From the NCBI GenBank assembly GCA_035578175.1, contig JAQMRL010000012.1:19131215-19195214 (forward strand): a stretch of DNA of 64,000 nt, written 5' to 3'. Positions 1 to 10,353 of this stretch are shown here, in pieces. The stretch comes from Catonia carolina. Taxonomy: Eukaryota; Arthropoda; Insecta; Hemiptera; Achilidae. Positions within the stretch are counted from its first letter, which is position 1; each line of letters opens with the position of its first letter. The position numbers and the translations under genes were made by a program. The notes under the pieces were generated by a model, which was not told the origin of the DNA, did no database searches, and worked only from the letters and a program-made list of their open reading frames with translations.

Positions 1-86
1 TTTCTAATGTTTTATTGCTGATATTAGGTTGTATTAGTCATTATTTGCATTGGCAAGAGAAAGTCGTGTGAGTGTTTCACACCAGA
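1..86 (+). mobile_element. HINE-like element, 3' end only
   Basis: This is the last part of a copy that begins before the window. It shows the 3' signature in order: GGCAAGAGAAAGT, the hairpin GTGTGA/TCACAC and CCAGA, then a run of T. The T run joins directly to the inside of another copy of the same family, so this copy appears inserted into that older copy at its T tract. Confidence 0.85.
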
Positions 87-95
87 TTTTTTTTT

Positions 96-260
96 AAGTT
101 CTAAAGAGGTTGATTTTCATTTAGCGTCATTCACTAATGATTAAAATTAATTTGTTTTCATTTTACATTGTTTGCCCATGATTAATCACGGGGTATGTGT
201 TTCATTTTTTTACATTGGCAATGAAAAGTCGTACGAGCGATTAACACTATGCAAATTTTG
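96..260 (+). mobile_element. HINE-like element, 3' part of the older host copy
   Basis: The sequence starts at the point AAGTTCTAAAGAGG of the family, which normally follows a T tract. It runs through the two ATGATTAA-containing units to a decayed terminus near 225-250. It reads as the right half of a copy split by the element that ends at position 86. Confidence 0.7.
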
Positions 261-392
261 CTTCTTTCTCTAGTTCTATGTCAAATTTAGGGAAGAAAAG
301 TAGGCTACTGTTTTCATGTAGATTTTTCTAAATCGAGTTTTCACCAAAAATACACCCCCTAAACTCAAAACACAATATGTTTTTGCCAATTA

Positions 393-433
<41 letters not shown>

Positions 434-725
434 CGTGTGTATTATGTGTGTGCGTGTAAAAATCTCAAGAACGGAATAGCGTACAAACTTGAAACTTAAA
501 ACATAAGTTACATATCATAACCCGATACGAAAATTTTCATCAAAACCGGTCAACCGGAAGAGTAGTTTCATCGTCCAATTATTCACTTTTTTGTTATTTT
601 CTCTAAATTGGCTCCTTCATTTAAAAGAAATTGCCTCATTTACTAAATTTTTTTGTTCTATGAGATAGGGTAAGCAACATGTCTGCTGAAGTTCGTGAGC
701 GTTGTGCTCTCATGGTAATAATTTT
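260..725 (+). mobile_element. HINE-like element, 5' half, split by a nested copy
   Basis: It has a diverged 5' end (CTTCTTTCTCTAG), the family's cruciform region, a GT microsatellite at about 396-450 and the block up to the conserved GTCTGCTGAA. It stops in the T tract at 722-726, where a younger complete copy is inserted. A few bases of this copy's continuation resume at about 1689-1712. Confidence 0.8.
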
Positions 726-726
726 T

Positions 727-867
727 ACTTTCTCTTGCCTATATGAATATATAGGAAGGAAAGTATTGTTTTCATGTCGATTTTTCGAAATCGAGTTTTC
801 ACCGGATCTATACGTTTTCAGACCCCCTGAACCCAAAAAACATGTTTTTAGCGATTGGTCTGTGTGT

Positions 868-912
<45 letters not shown>

Positions 913-1679
913 TGTGTGTGAACAGAATATCTCAAGAACGGAACATCGTACGAACTTGAAACTTAAAACTTAAGTTACATACCACTACCGGACCCGACAC
1001 AAACATTTTCATCAAAATCGGTCAACCGGAAGTAGTAGTTTATTCGTATAATTTTTCACTTTTTTGCGATTTTCTCAAAAACTGGTCCTACGATTTTTTT
1101 TAAAATCGCCTGGTTTACTCAATTTTTTATTCTCTACAAGATAGGGTAGGCGCCATGTTTGCTGAAATTCTACGTGAGGCTGTTTTTACGTAAAAACATA
1201 TTCTTTTTAAGATTGCGGCTTTAATATGGATTTTAGCGCAAAACGTTATATAATAAAAGTTGTAGAGAATGTAAAATTCTACAACTTTTATTTTAAACAT
1301 TTTTTTGTATAACACTTAGTTTAGCGGTAATAGCAATTTTCTGTTTTTTTCTCACGAAAACGTGTGAAAAATCTATTTTTTTAAGATTTCGGCCTTAGAA
1401 TGCATTTTACGACAAAAGTGTATAAAATAAAATTTATAGGAAATTAAGAGATCTACAACTTTTATTTTAAGCATTTTATTGTACAGTGCCTAGTTTAGCG
1501 TGAATGAGCGATTTTCCGTATTTTTAAGCTAAACTGAGGTCGATTTTAATTTTGCGTGTTTCACTAATGTTTTTTGAGGTTAGTTTTTTGTTTATTTCTA
1601 ATGTTTTAATACTAATGTTAGGTTTATTGTTAATTATTTGCATTGGCAAGAGAAAGTTGTGTGAGTGTTTCACACCAGA
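727..1679 (+). mobile_element. HINE-like element, best complete copy
   Basis: This is the most complete representative, 953 bp. The 5' motif ACTTTCTCTTGCC (727-739) is the inverted complement of GGCAAGAGAAAGT (1645-1657). The core holds a GT microsatellite (861-920), the block with GGTCAACCGG, and two related units that each contain an AAGTTGTAG/CTACAACTT hairpin or its decayed form. The 3' hairpin GTGTGA/TCACAC is at 1659-1675 and the copy ends CCAGA. T runs flank both sides (722-726, 1680-1688), and the sequence beyond them is the split host copy. There is no open reading frame of note, so it is non-autonomous. HINE/Helentron membership is inferred from architecture; an unusual MITE family is the alternative. 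Confidence 0.85.
1255..1289. repeat. Conserved internal hairpin of the HINE-like family (type example)
   Basis: AAAAGTTGTAGA (1255-1266) and TCTACAACTTTT (1278-1289) are perfect inverted complements around an 11-base loop. The same stem recurs in copies near 29215, 33680 and 35572, and on the other strand in minus-oriented copies. Confidence 0.8.
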
Positions 1680-1712
1680 TTTTTTTTTAAAGACTGATGC
1701 TTTAGTATGAAT

Positions 1713-2238
1713 TTTACACTTAGTAATTAATTATTAATCTTAGACTACTAACAAATTATAGTTAGTTAAATTAAATCAATTAAAATACTTAAGCTTGACT
1801 ACAAGTAAGATAATGTCAGTAATCAATAAGAACAATGATTTACCTGTTTACAACCACTCGCAATCTCCCATACGTGTACGCACTATTAACGTAATTCAGA
1901 CCTGAGCCGGTGACGACACTATTTCGAAACTAATCCCATTCACAGTCCAAATACTAATTTAACTCACTACAAAGGCGCTAACTGTTTGTATACCTATTTT
2001 CTAAAAGTTCATCAAAACTCGAGACCCTTCTAACTTTCACTGATTTACCAGAACGTAGTAGAAAAATCAAAATGAAAACAAACGTTTCTACCACTTTCGA
2101 TTTCCAAGAATTACTATTTAAAACATTTCATTCACTGCAATCAATTAATTATTCGTGTTCAATACACACCACTTTAACAATTCACAATTTCTTACCATAA
2201 ATTATTTCTAATATCACTTTTATAACGTTACATTGTGC
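1713..2238. other. AT-rich stretch, no gene seen
   Basis: I see no coding frame, RNA gene or recognised repeat here. It is unassigned sequence between the HINE-like copies and a SINE-B fragment. Confidence 0.5.
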
Positions 2239-2440
2239 CCGTAACAGGCAAATGGAGAGTTAAATTATTTGCACTTGACTGCCAGTTCCAGGGCTACAAA
2301 AAATAGTTCTGTTTCTTATTACGTGGTCAACCAATTATACAACTGAAGCATTTATGAATAGAAGAGGTAAAGGTGTAAAAGACACTAGTCACAGTTATCT
2401 CCTCTGAGAGTAGTGACTTTCATTATACAGCCAGACCCAA
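2239..2440 (+). mobile_element. SINE-B copy, 3'-truncated
   Basis: The 5' start (GCCCGTAACAGGCA) and the first half of the family are present, including the CTCCTCTGAGAG palindrome. The copy stops shortly after CAGCCAGACCC, so the second half and tail are missing. Confidence 0.75.
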
Positions 2441-2489
2441 TATTCAAAGTAATAAATTATTATTAGTAATAAATATTCAATATTTCAAA

Positions 2490-2646
2490 GTCCAATATAC
2501 GTTTATTTTTATTTAGCATCATCCATTCATGATTAAAATTAGGTTATATTTTTCATTTTACAATATTTACTCATGATTAATCATAGGTTATATTTTCCAT
2601 AATATACATTGCCAAGATAAAGTCGTGTGAATCTTTCGCAACAGAT
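2490..2646 (+). mobile_element. HINE-like element, 3' end fragment
   Basis: It carries the tandem ATGATTAA units and the terminal GCCAAGATAAAGT, with a degraded terminal hairpin (GTGTGA/TCGCA) and CAGA before a T run. Confidence 0.75.
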
Positions 2647-3139
2647 TTTTAAAAATTTTTCTTCTAACATTTCCTTTCACCAAATTTAGGAAACATGACA
2701 CAAATGTAATAATTATTACATAAATATTTAATGATTTTAAATTATTAATAAAAATGTTACAAAGAAATAACTCAAAGAATAAAATAAATTCTTTAAAACT
2801 GTATTATTTTATCTGATTGTAACTTAGTTGAAGGAAGGAAAAACCACACACTACGTATTATGTTTGAAATTTATCGCTGCTCGTGTATAGTGATAAATAA
2901 AACCATTTGTAGGTGTAACCATCTGGAGTTGATGTAAAACAAACGAGTAAATAAAAATCATAAATCTCAAGTAATAAAGAAGTTTTCTTACATAGTAATA
3001 CTTAGTTTTCGTTAGTGAACTTGCATGTAGGTAGCGCTACTGTTATTTTGTTTATAATACAAAAGAGTCTTACTTATCCTGAATAAACGGAAATTACCTT
3101 AAAGTGCACGTTATAAAAGTTTTAAAAGGGTAAAATCAC
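2647..3139. other. AT-rich stretch, no gene seen
   Basis: No coding frame or recognisable repeat is visible between the 3' end of one HINE-like copy and the 3' end of the next, oppositely oriented copy. Confidence 0.5.
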
Positions 3140-4270
3140 AAAAAATTGATCGTGTAACACTCACACGACTTTCTCTTGCCAATGTAAATAATAAAGATAT
3201 AATCTTTGTTTAATCATGAGTAATCAGTGTTGTTGTTTACATCATCAGCCGAAAGGCTCGATTGAACCTCTTGAGGGTTTAGTCAGTAAAATGGGGAGTG
3301 AGGTGGTTTACAACTGCCTTCCTCACTGAGTGGGAAAGTAGGCGTATGCTTATCAGCATGCCTAAAAGCATATACTTTCCACCCTGCAAATGACACTGTC
3401 ACTTCATTCACAACAGGGTCTGGCTGTATAATGTAATTCGTTACTCTTAGAGGAGATTACTCTGGCTAGTGTCTTTTACACTTCTACCTCTTCTACCTCT
3501 TCTGCTCTTAAATGCATCAGTCATAAAATTGGGTAACCGTGTGATAAGAAACAGAACTATTTTTTTTAGCCCTAGAACTAGCAGATCGAGTGCAAATAAT
3601 TTAACACACCACCTGCCTGAAGTAAACATTATAAAATTAAAAACATAACCAAATTTTAACCACGAGTAAATGACGCAAAATGAAAATCAATCTCTGTTCG
3701 ACTTAAAAATACGGGAAACACTAATTGAAGCTAAACTAGGCTATGTAGAAAAAATTGCATGACATAAAATTTGTAGGTTTAAATTTTCTATAACTTTGAT
3801 TTTATAAATTTTTGATCCCAAATCCCATACAGAGCCGCAATCTTAAAAAAACACTTTTTACCCTGAGGGCAATTTTAGCAGACATCCTACCATGTACACA
3901 AAAAGCACAAAAAGGTAGTAGGCTATATGAGGCAATTAAAAAAAATTCATAGCAGTTTTTGAGAAAATTGCAAAAAAGTGAAAAATACACGAATAAATGA
4001 ATAAATATTATTTCGGGTTGACAGATTTTGATGTAAATATTCGTGTCGGGTTCTCTTGTGGTATCTTACTTAATTTCTAAGTTTACACTTAGTACACACT
4101 CACACAAACACAAACACACACATACGCACAGATCAATCGTTAAATATACTTTTTTGGGTTTAGAAGGTCTGAAAACGTGCATTTCCAGGGAACACTTGAT
4201 TTAAAACAGTCAAGATGAAAACAATACTTTACTTCCCTATACACTCATAAAAACTACAGCAAGAGAGAGT
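3140..4270 (-). mobile_element. HINE-like element carrying a SINE-B insertion
   Basis: Read on the minus strand the copy starts near 4270 (ACTCTCTCTTGC) and ends near 3140. Both subterminal inverted motifs are recognisable. A SINE-B lies at 3229-3620. The 5' end abuts a run of A (T on the sense strand) and then the interior of another minus copy, again indicating insertion into a T tract of the same family. Confidence 0.8.
3229..3620 (-). mobile_element. SINE-B, full length, inside a HINE-like copy
   Basis: About 392 bp, with sense on the minus strand. It contains the paired palindromes GCCGAAAGGC and CCTCTTGAGGG near its 3' end and a TGTTGTTGTTT-type tail, which is ACA-rich on the sense strand. 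Flanks AGTAATCAGT and AGTAAACATT agree at 8 of 10 positions and match the interrupted host sequence, so they are a likely target-site duplication. Confidence 0.75.
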
Positions 4271-4276
4271 AAAAAA

Positions 4277-4760
4277 TACCGCGAGAGCACGGCCTCCACT
4301 AATTTCAGCAGACATTCCGCTTACGCCATCGTATAGAGCAGCGAAAATATGTAGTAGGCCTAATTGAGACGATTTTTTTAAAAATCGTAGGTAGGAGCCG
4401 CTTTTGGGGGGAAAATCCTAAAAACGTAAACAAAACACTTATACTGGTACTTTCGGTTGAACGATTTTACCTCACGTAAGACTGTCGTTCCAAATTTCAA
4501 ACTTTACTATTTTTCGTTTTTGAGAGATTTTGTTAACATACAGATCAATCAGTAAAAACATGTTCTTTTGGCTCACGGGACCTGAGAACATGTTTTTCCG
4601 GCGAAACTCAATTTCGAGAAATTTACATAAAAATATAAATTTTTCTTATCTAGGATACATTAATTCATACAGGTCAAGAAGAAGTAAAACACACACACAT
4701 GTAAATACACATAGAATTCGTTTTAAGAACCACTTTTTTGGCTTCAGGGGGTCATAAACC
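4277..4760 (-). mobile_element. HINE-like fragments, minus strand
   Basis: It begins inside the family (GCGAGAGCACGGCC, the complement of the region after GTCTGCTGAA) and reaches a decayed 5' end near 4690. A short piece of a further copy follows to about 4760. Confidence 0.65.
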
Positions 4761-5379
4761 ACGTAGGTCATAAAATACAGTTACTCATTTACAATAAATT
4801 TAACTTAAAATAATTATAAATACATTTTTTTTTAAATACTTAATTCGAATCGATCCTAGGACATAATGTTTTACACTCCAACGCATTCTAACACGTTATA
4901 AAAGAAGTTTGCAACCAGCAAAAAGAAAAAAAACATTTTAGCTGACAGTACCACAAACGCACATTAATAGCAAATGATCCGTTTTTATAATATTTTTTGT
5001 CTTAAGGCAAATCAATTAATCAAAGTTATAATGTATAAAAAATGAAACAAAAAAAGGTGTCATAAATTTAAATTAATATAATATGAAACGCCTTATTTAA
5101 GAATAGTTTAAATTTAAAAGGATAGGTATTATTAGGTCCATTAGACATGAGAGTAAGGTTAGGTTCACAGGTTATACGACATCTGTTTCCATTCTTAGTT
5201 GAGGTACTGTAATAGTGTTTGATACTATAGTTCGTCCAGAATATCTGGTCGATCGATTTCCAAAGAAAATTTCTTACGTATAGAATGCTACCCTCAAGTA
5301 CACCAGCTATAACAAAATACAGCTAAATAATTACATTCTTTCAGTCCCAAATACTTTAGAACTAAAAAAAAATCCTTTC
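4761..5379. other. AT-rich stretch, no gene seen
   Basis: I see no coding or RNA feature and no match to the repeat families named in this window. Confidence 0.5.
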
Positions 5380-5695
5380 ATGAAACGACGCATCTCATGA
5401 CAAGTGGAAATTTTTAAAAAGGCTTACCTTTGACCTACGGCAAAAACCATTAGTGATTTTTGTTTCTACTTTTTAAAAGGAAATCGAATGACACTATATT
5501 TTGTTTCCAAATCTGACTTTGATTTCTTGATTTCCGGTTTTGGACCACTTCCGGTCAAAACCGAAACTTCAAACCCACTATTTTTTGTGTAGATTACAAA
5601 TCCGAGTACCGTTTGTTGCTCTCTCTTGTAGTTTCTAAAATCTGGGTGTGACGGACGGACGGACAAAACAAAATGATAAATTGCTATTTTAAAAA
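5380..5695 (-). repeat. Dispersed repeat D (CCGGAAGTGG motif), minus copy
   Basis: It shares long stretches with 61545-62075 in the opposite orientation, including the inverted pair around GGACCACTTCCGGTC and the start near GACGGACGGACGGAC. A 78-codon open frame in it is a by-product of the repeat. Family unknown. Confidence 0.7.
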
Positions 5696-5740
5696 TTGCC
5701 ACTAACTAGTAATTCTAATTTTTAATTTTTATTAAACTGC

Positions 5741-6495
5741 TTGCTACTTTTTCTTGCCAATGTAAATAATGAACAGCATACCCTATTTTTAATCATGATT
5801 GAATAACGTAAAATGAATAACAACCTCTGTTCGACTAAAAAATACGGATATCACTAATTGACGTTAAACTAAGCTCTGTGGAAAAAATGCTTAAAGTAAA
5901 AGTTATAGGTTTTGTAATTTTATAAAAGTTTAATTATAATTATGTCACCGTTGTCCCCTTTGATTAAGTACTGTGCTGCCGGCTACAAAGCTTCCGACGT
6001 AGCGACAGAGGGAACCACCAATAGTTCCGAAAGGGGCGGTAGGCCTGTGGCGGCGTACCGACAGAGACCTTTGTCGCCAAGGTCAACACCAATACCGCAG
6101 CGCTCTCGGCAACTATAAAAAGAGCGTTGCAGTGAGGAAAAATGTAGTAAATGACGCGATTTTTAAAAAAACTCGTAGGAGCCGATTTTAAGAAAATCGT
6201 AAAAAAGTTAAAAATCGCACGAACACACTACTACATTAGGTTGACAGATTTTGTTGAAAACGTTCGTGTCGGGTCCTGTAATAGTAGTATATAGTAACTT
6301 AAGTTTCAAGTTGCAAGTTCGTACGCTGTTCCTTTCTTGAGATAATTTGCTCACACAAAGACCAATCGCTAAAAACATATTTTTTGGGTTTAGGAGGCCT
6401 GAAAACTTGTTATATCTGGTGAAAACTCGATTTCGAAATATCAACATGAAAACAATACTTTCCTTTCCTATACATTAGTATAGGGCAAGATAAAG
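5741..6495 (-). mobile_element. HINE-like element with a GC-rich insert
   Basis: Both subterminal motifs are present (TTTCTTGCC near 5750, GGGCAAGATAAAGT near 6481). The middle is replaced or interrupted at about 5945-6125 by unrelated GC-rich sequence. Confidence 0.75.
5945..6125. other. GC-rich insert inside a HINE-like copy
   Basis: About 180 bp clearly richer in G+C than its surroundings, with several GGCGG/CCGAC blocks and a TATAAAAAGAG string near its right end. I cannot assign it to a family, and no coding frame is evident. Confidence 0.5.
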
Positions 6496-6561
6496 TAAAG
6501 AAATATCGGTTCCTTCAGATTTGAAGTCGAGAGGTCCGACAGTATTATATAGTATATATAT

Positions 6562-6889
6562 ATTTTTTTTATTCCTAATTTGTGTACGTTGCAATCTGTT
6601 CAATTTAGAACAATAAGCAACCCCATGACCCAATGAGATGAGGATGATGTGTATGACGTGTAAATGAGGTGTAGTCTTGTACAGATCCAGGCCGACCATT
6701 CCTGAGAGAGTATGGTTAATTAAACCCCAACCATCAAAGTACACCGGTAACCACTGTCTAGTATTCAGATCCGTATAAAAGTAACTACCTTTACTAGGAT
6801 TTGAACCAGGAACCTTCGTCTCCGAAAATCAGCTGTTAAACAGCTGATTTTGAGGACGACTTTACCTTTAGACCAACCCGGTGGGTTTT
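6562..6889 (-). mobile_element. SINE-A (tRNA-derived SINE), full length
   Basis: Sense is on the minus strand. It has a promoter-like A box (GGTCTAAAGG, consensus TGGTCTAGTGG), a B box (GGTTCAAATCC) and the GCTGTTTAACAGC palindrome between them. A tRNA-unrelated body and an A-rich 3' tail follow at 6562-6572. Any tRNA-like scan hit here should be read as a SINE head. Confidence 0.85.
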
Positions 6890-7635
6890 GTAGTATATGT
6901 AGCGCGGGAAAATTGTTAGTTAAGCGTCACGAATTTTCGGATAAACTATAGAAATTACTATAGAATACATTGTTATAATGTATAATAATGCAAAGGAAGA
7001 ATAAAAAAAACAGAATATTACAACAAATCTACAATGGACATGTGTTAAAAAAAAGTAGGCGTGTACGAATGATTCATAAGTCGGACAACATTACTGCCCA
7101 CTTACATCTAAATCTATCCGGCACATTAGCGAGCGAGATATGGAAAAACGTATCTCAGCAATAATAGACTACATACTCCGGTCTGTACGTTTCTTATTTA
7201 GGATGGAACAGATGGTTTTTGCAGGGACTCTTTCCTTACACATTTTATTTAATCTTCTACAATAAGTTGGCAATCATTTACTATTGAATTTACATGGGTA
7301 TAGTTTAAATAACATTGAACCTAATATAAATATCGTCTCTTTTTAAACTACGAATAAAAAAACATAAAACAAATTATGGTACATGATATAGGTTGTTCAT
7401 AAAACTTTAATCTGTATTTGTTGCAAATGAGGATACCTCACTGACACACTCTTTTATTAATTCTACCTTAATATAAGAAACTAACCACCGGGTTGTTTTA
7501 GTGGTGAATTCGTCGCCGCGAGACGCCTTTTGTCCTTGAAACCTGTATTGAGTATCTATTATCCTCGGATCCATTGTCTTGTCCGAATCAATGAAGGTAC
7601 TGATTCGGAAGCACATTTAAATAGCTTGGAATTAT
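6890..7635. other. No gene seen
   Basis: Unassigned AT-rich DNA. Short open frames are present but have no recognisable protein character. Confidence 0.45.
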
Positions 7636-8010
7636 TTTAGTTTAGGTCATTAGCCGAAAGGCTGGTTTGAACCTCTAGAGGTTTTACTACGTAAACCGAG
7701 GAGTAAGGTGGTTTACAATGCCTTCCTCACTGAGATGAAAATTATGTTTATTAGCATGTCAGGATCTCTGAAAAGCACATATTTTCCGTCCTAGAAATGA
7801 CTCTTTCACTTCATTCACTTCAGGGTCTGGCTGTATAATGAAATTCATTACTTTCAGAGGACTAGTGTATTTTACACCTCTACCTCTTCTGTTCTTAAAA
7901 ACTTTACTCATTTTATTGGGCGACCATATGATAAGGAATAGAACTATTTTACGTAGCACTGGAATTAACAGATTGAGTGCAAATAGTTTTACTATCCACC
8001 TGTTAGTTAT
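7636..8010 (-). mobile_element. SINE-B copy
   Basis: It runs from the 3' part (TTAGGTCATTAGCCGAAAGG) to the 5' start (CCACCTGTTAGTTA) of the family on the minus strand. Two overlapping short open frames here are shadows of the repeat. No clear target duplication. Confidence 0.75.
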
Positions 8011-8052
8011 AAGCTATGAACCTGATTAAATCCTTCGAGAGCCTTCCGTTTA

Positions 8053-8377
8053 ATTTTTTTAATCCTTAATGTGTTTACGTTGCAATCCGTTAAATTTAAA
8101 AACAATAACCAACCCCATGACCCAATGATAATGAGGATGATACGTAGTTTATGACGTATAAATGTAGACTCAGAGAGTATGGTTAATGCAACCCCAACTA
8201 TCAAAAATCTTCAAATCCATATAATCCATAATAATCTTCAAATATTCAAATCCATATGAAAGTAATAATTAACTTTAATAGGTATTGAACCACGAAACCT
8301 TCATCTTTGAAAATTAGCTGTTGTTAAACTACTGACTCGCAGCAAAGACTTTACCACTGGACCAGCCCGGTCGGTTC
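8053..8377 (-). mobile_element. SINE-A copy
   Basis: The tRNA-like head lies at 8377 downward (GGTCCAGTGG A box, GGTTCAATACC B box). The tail is near 8053. The centre is diverged and partly rearranged, with a repeated AATCTTCAAATCCATAT segment. Confidence 0.8.
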
Positions 8378-8436
8378 TCCCTTAAAATGTCTGCGAAATA
8401 ATAAAACATATAACGAAAACGATTTAACCATGATGA

Positions 8437-8560
8437 ACAATGTAACGTGAAACACTAATTTTAATCATGATTGAGTGACGCTAAACTAGGCACTTTAAAA
8501 ACAAATTTTTTATTCTCTTTAACTTGATATATTTTTTTATGATATATTTGACGAAAATTG
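8437..8560 (-). mobile_element. HINE-like fragment
   Basis: It contains the family's 3' segment in reverse complement (GTGAAACACTAATTTTAATC and GACGCTAAACTAGG). Both ends are lost. Confidence 0.55.
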
Positions 8561-8656
8561 CTAACTAAGGTCACAATTTAAAAAAAAATCCCATTGATTA
8601 CTGATTTTCATGAAATACAAAACAACTAACGTACACTTACCTACATAGAAATGCGG

Positions 8657-8802
8657 GTGCAGTAGACTGGCCGCCCGCGTTAAATCTTCTCTATGGGTCG
8701 GGTGGGGAGAGCTAACGTGCGGTTTTGCCACTGACGTCATCGTAGTCATGACAACCCACTCACGCTGGACGTGAAGGAGCAGCCTCCTGTCTAACTCTTC
8801 AC
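8657..8802 (+). repeat. Short inverted-end repeat with TGACGTCA, copy 1
   Basis: About 146 bp, relatively GC-rich, with ends GTGCAGTAGACTG and TCTAACTCTTCAC that are approximate inverted complements. It contains the palindrome TGACGTCA (a cAMP-response-element core) followed by GTAGTCATG and CAACCCACTC. A second copy lies inverted at 59667-59818. Probably a small MITE; function unknown. Confidence 0.6.
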
Positions 8803-9390
8803 TTAAGCATTAAGTACTTATTATTAAGTGTTATGTAAAAAATTATATAAAAGTACTTTTATGTACTTTTTTACACAACACTTCTTCATTGTAAAACAAA
8901 AAAATAATTATATCAGATCTTATACTTTTGCGAGAGAAATAAATCTCGATCATATACAGAAAATACTTAGGTGAAGAGGCTCTTCACCTTAATACCCACC
9001 GCTGATTTTTAAACATATATTTTGAATAAGTTTAACTGATACTAAGTTAATGGTTTTTTTAGTATAAATATTAAAAATAACTTAAAATTGTAATTGTACA
9101 GAGAAAGTTATTTATACTTTAAGATCGCATCAACAATACGTCATTCGGGACTACAAATACATAATCATTTCTTTACAAAATGTTGATATAAAAAAACAAA
9201 ATTATCTACAATTTACATAAAAATGTCAAGTACTGGGTAAACATTAAAAATAATTGAACATTCTTTAATAATAAAATAAATTGTACAAAAAGACAAAATA
9301 AATAACAGCAACTGAACGTTACGCATGAAATAACAAAGAACCATCACAAAAAAAGAAAAATCAATTAATAGAAACTCAACATACCAAAAC
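8803..9390. other. AT-rich stretch with a 21-bp palindrome
   Basis: No gene is seen. AGGTGAAGAG at 8970-8979 and CTCTTCACCT at 8981-8990 form a perfect inverted repeat around a single base. Confidence 0.5.
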
Positions 9391-10353
9391 AAATCTGGTG
9401 TGAAACACTTTTCTTTTGCCAATTTAAATAATAAACCATGTAACCCGTGTTTAATCATTATTAAAAAATGTAAAATAAAAAACATAACCTATGTTTAATT
9501 AATTATGAGTGAATTACGTAAAATGAAAATCAACCTCAGTTCAACTTAAAAATACGGAAATCACAAATTTGACGCTAAACTGAAGCTCTCACTAATCAAA
9601 AAAAAAAAAAAAGCTTTCACAAATCAAAATAAGTATTTTTTAAATCACAAATTGGTTCTAAAGTAAAGGTTTAAATACCTAAAGTAGTGAAGTAAAGTAA
9701 AAGTAAGTAAAGTAAGTAAGTAAAGTAAAGTAGTAAGTAGTAAAGTAAAGGTTTTCCTCTGTAGAAAAACATTTTTTAAATGAAAATTGTAGATTTTTTA
9801 ATTAGGTATATAGGTTACTACACTTACGTCGTAAAATGTATTGGCTATTAAGGCCACGATATTAAAAAATCTCATTTTTTATCTATTTTTATGAAAAAAA
9901 ATACAGAAAAATCACTAATTGACGCTAAACTAAGCGTTGTACAAAAGAATTTGTTAATTTGATTATACTGTATACACCTTCGTCTTAGAACACATATTAA
10001 GAATGGAATCTTAAATCTTAAAAAATAATTTTTACCATTGAGTACTGGCCCCTACGAATTTTAGCAGACATGGCGTTTAGCCTATAATGTAGGGCACAAA
10101 AATATGGTATATGAGGCGATTTTAAAAAAGATTCGTACGAGCCGTTTTTGAGAAAATCGCGAAAAAATTAAAATTCGCACATCATTCTTGAGATATATGT
10201 TCACACAAACATACACACACACACAGACCAATCGCTAAAGACATATTTTTTGGGTTTAGGAGGCCTGAAAACGTGTTATCTGGTGAAAACTCAATGTCGA
10301 AAAATCGGCAATACTTTCCTTCATATATAGGTACATTACAGGCAGGAGAAAGT
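9391..10353 (-). mobile_element. HINE-like element, nearly full length
   Basis: The 3' end is at 9391 (complement of CCAGATTT) and the 5' end at 10353 (GGCAGGAGAAAGT). The internal units are recognisable. A TAAAG/TAAG microsatellite has expanded within it at about 9680-9752. Confidence 0.8.
9680..9752. repeat. (AAAGT)n/(AAGT)n microsatellite
   Basis: An irregular alternation of GTAAA and GTAA units inside a HINE-like copy, at a place where other copies have no microsatellite. Confidence 0.8.

Noticed and set aside
636..935. Frames encoding TH or VC repeats (also 23538-23798, 61986-62280)
   Set aside because: Pure translation of GT/CA and ACGC microsatellites.
8710..8800. CRE-containing gene promoter
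   Set aside because: The motif is inside a dispersed repeat and no transcription unit is visible next to it.
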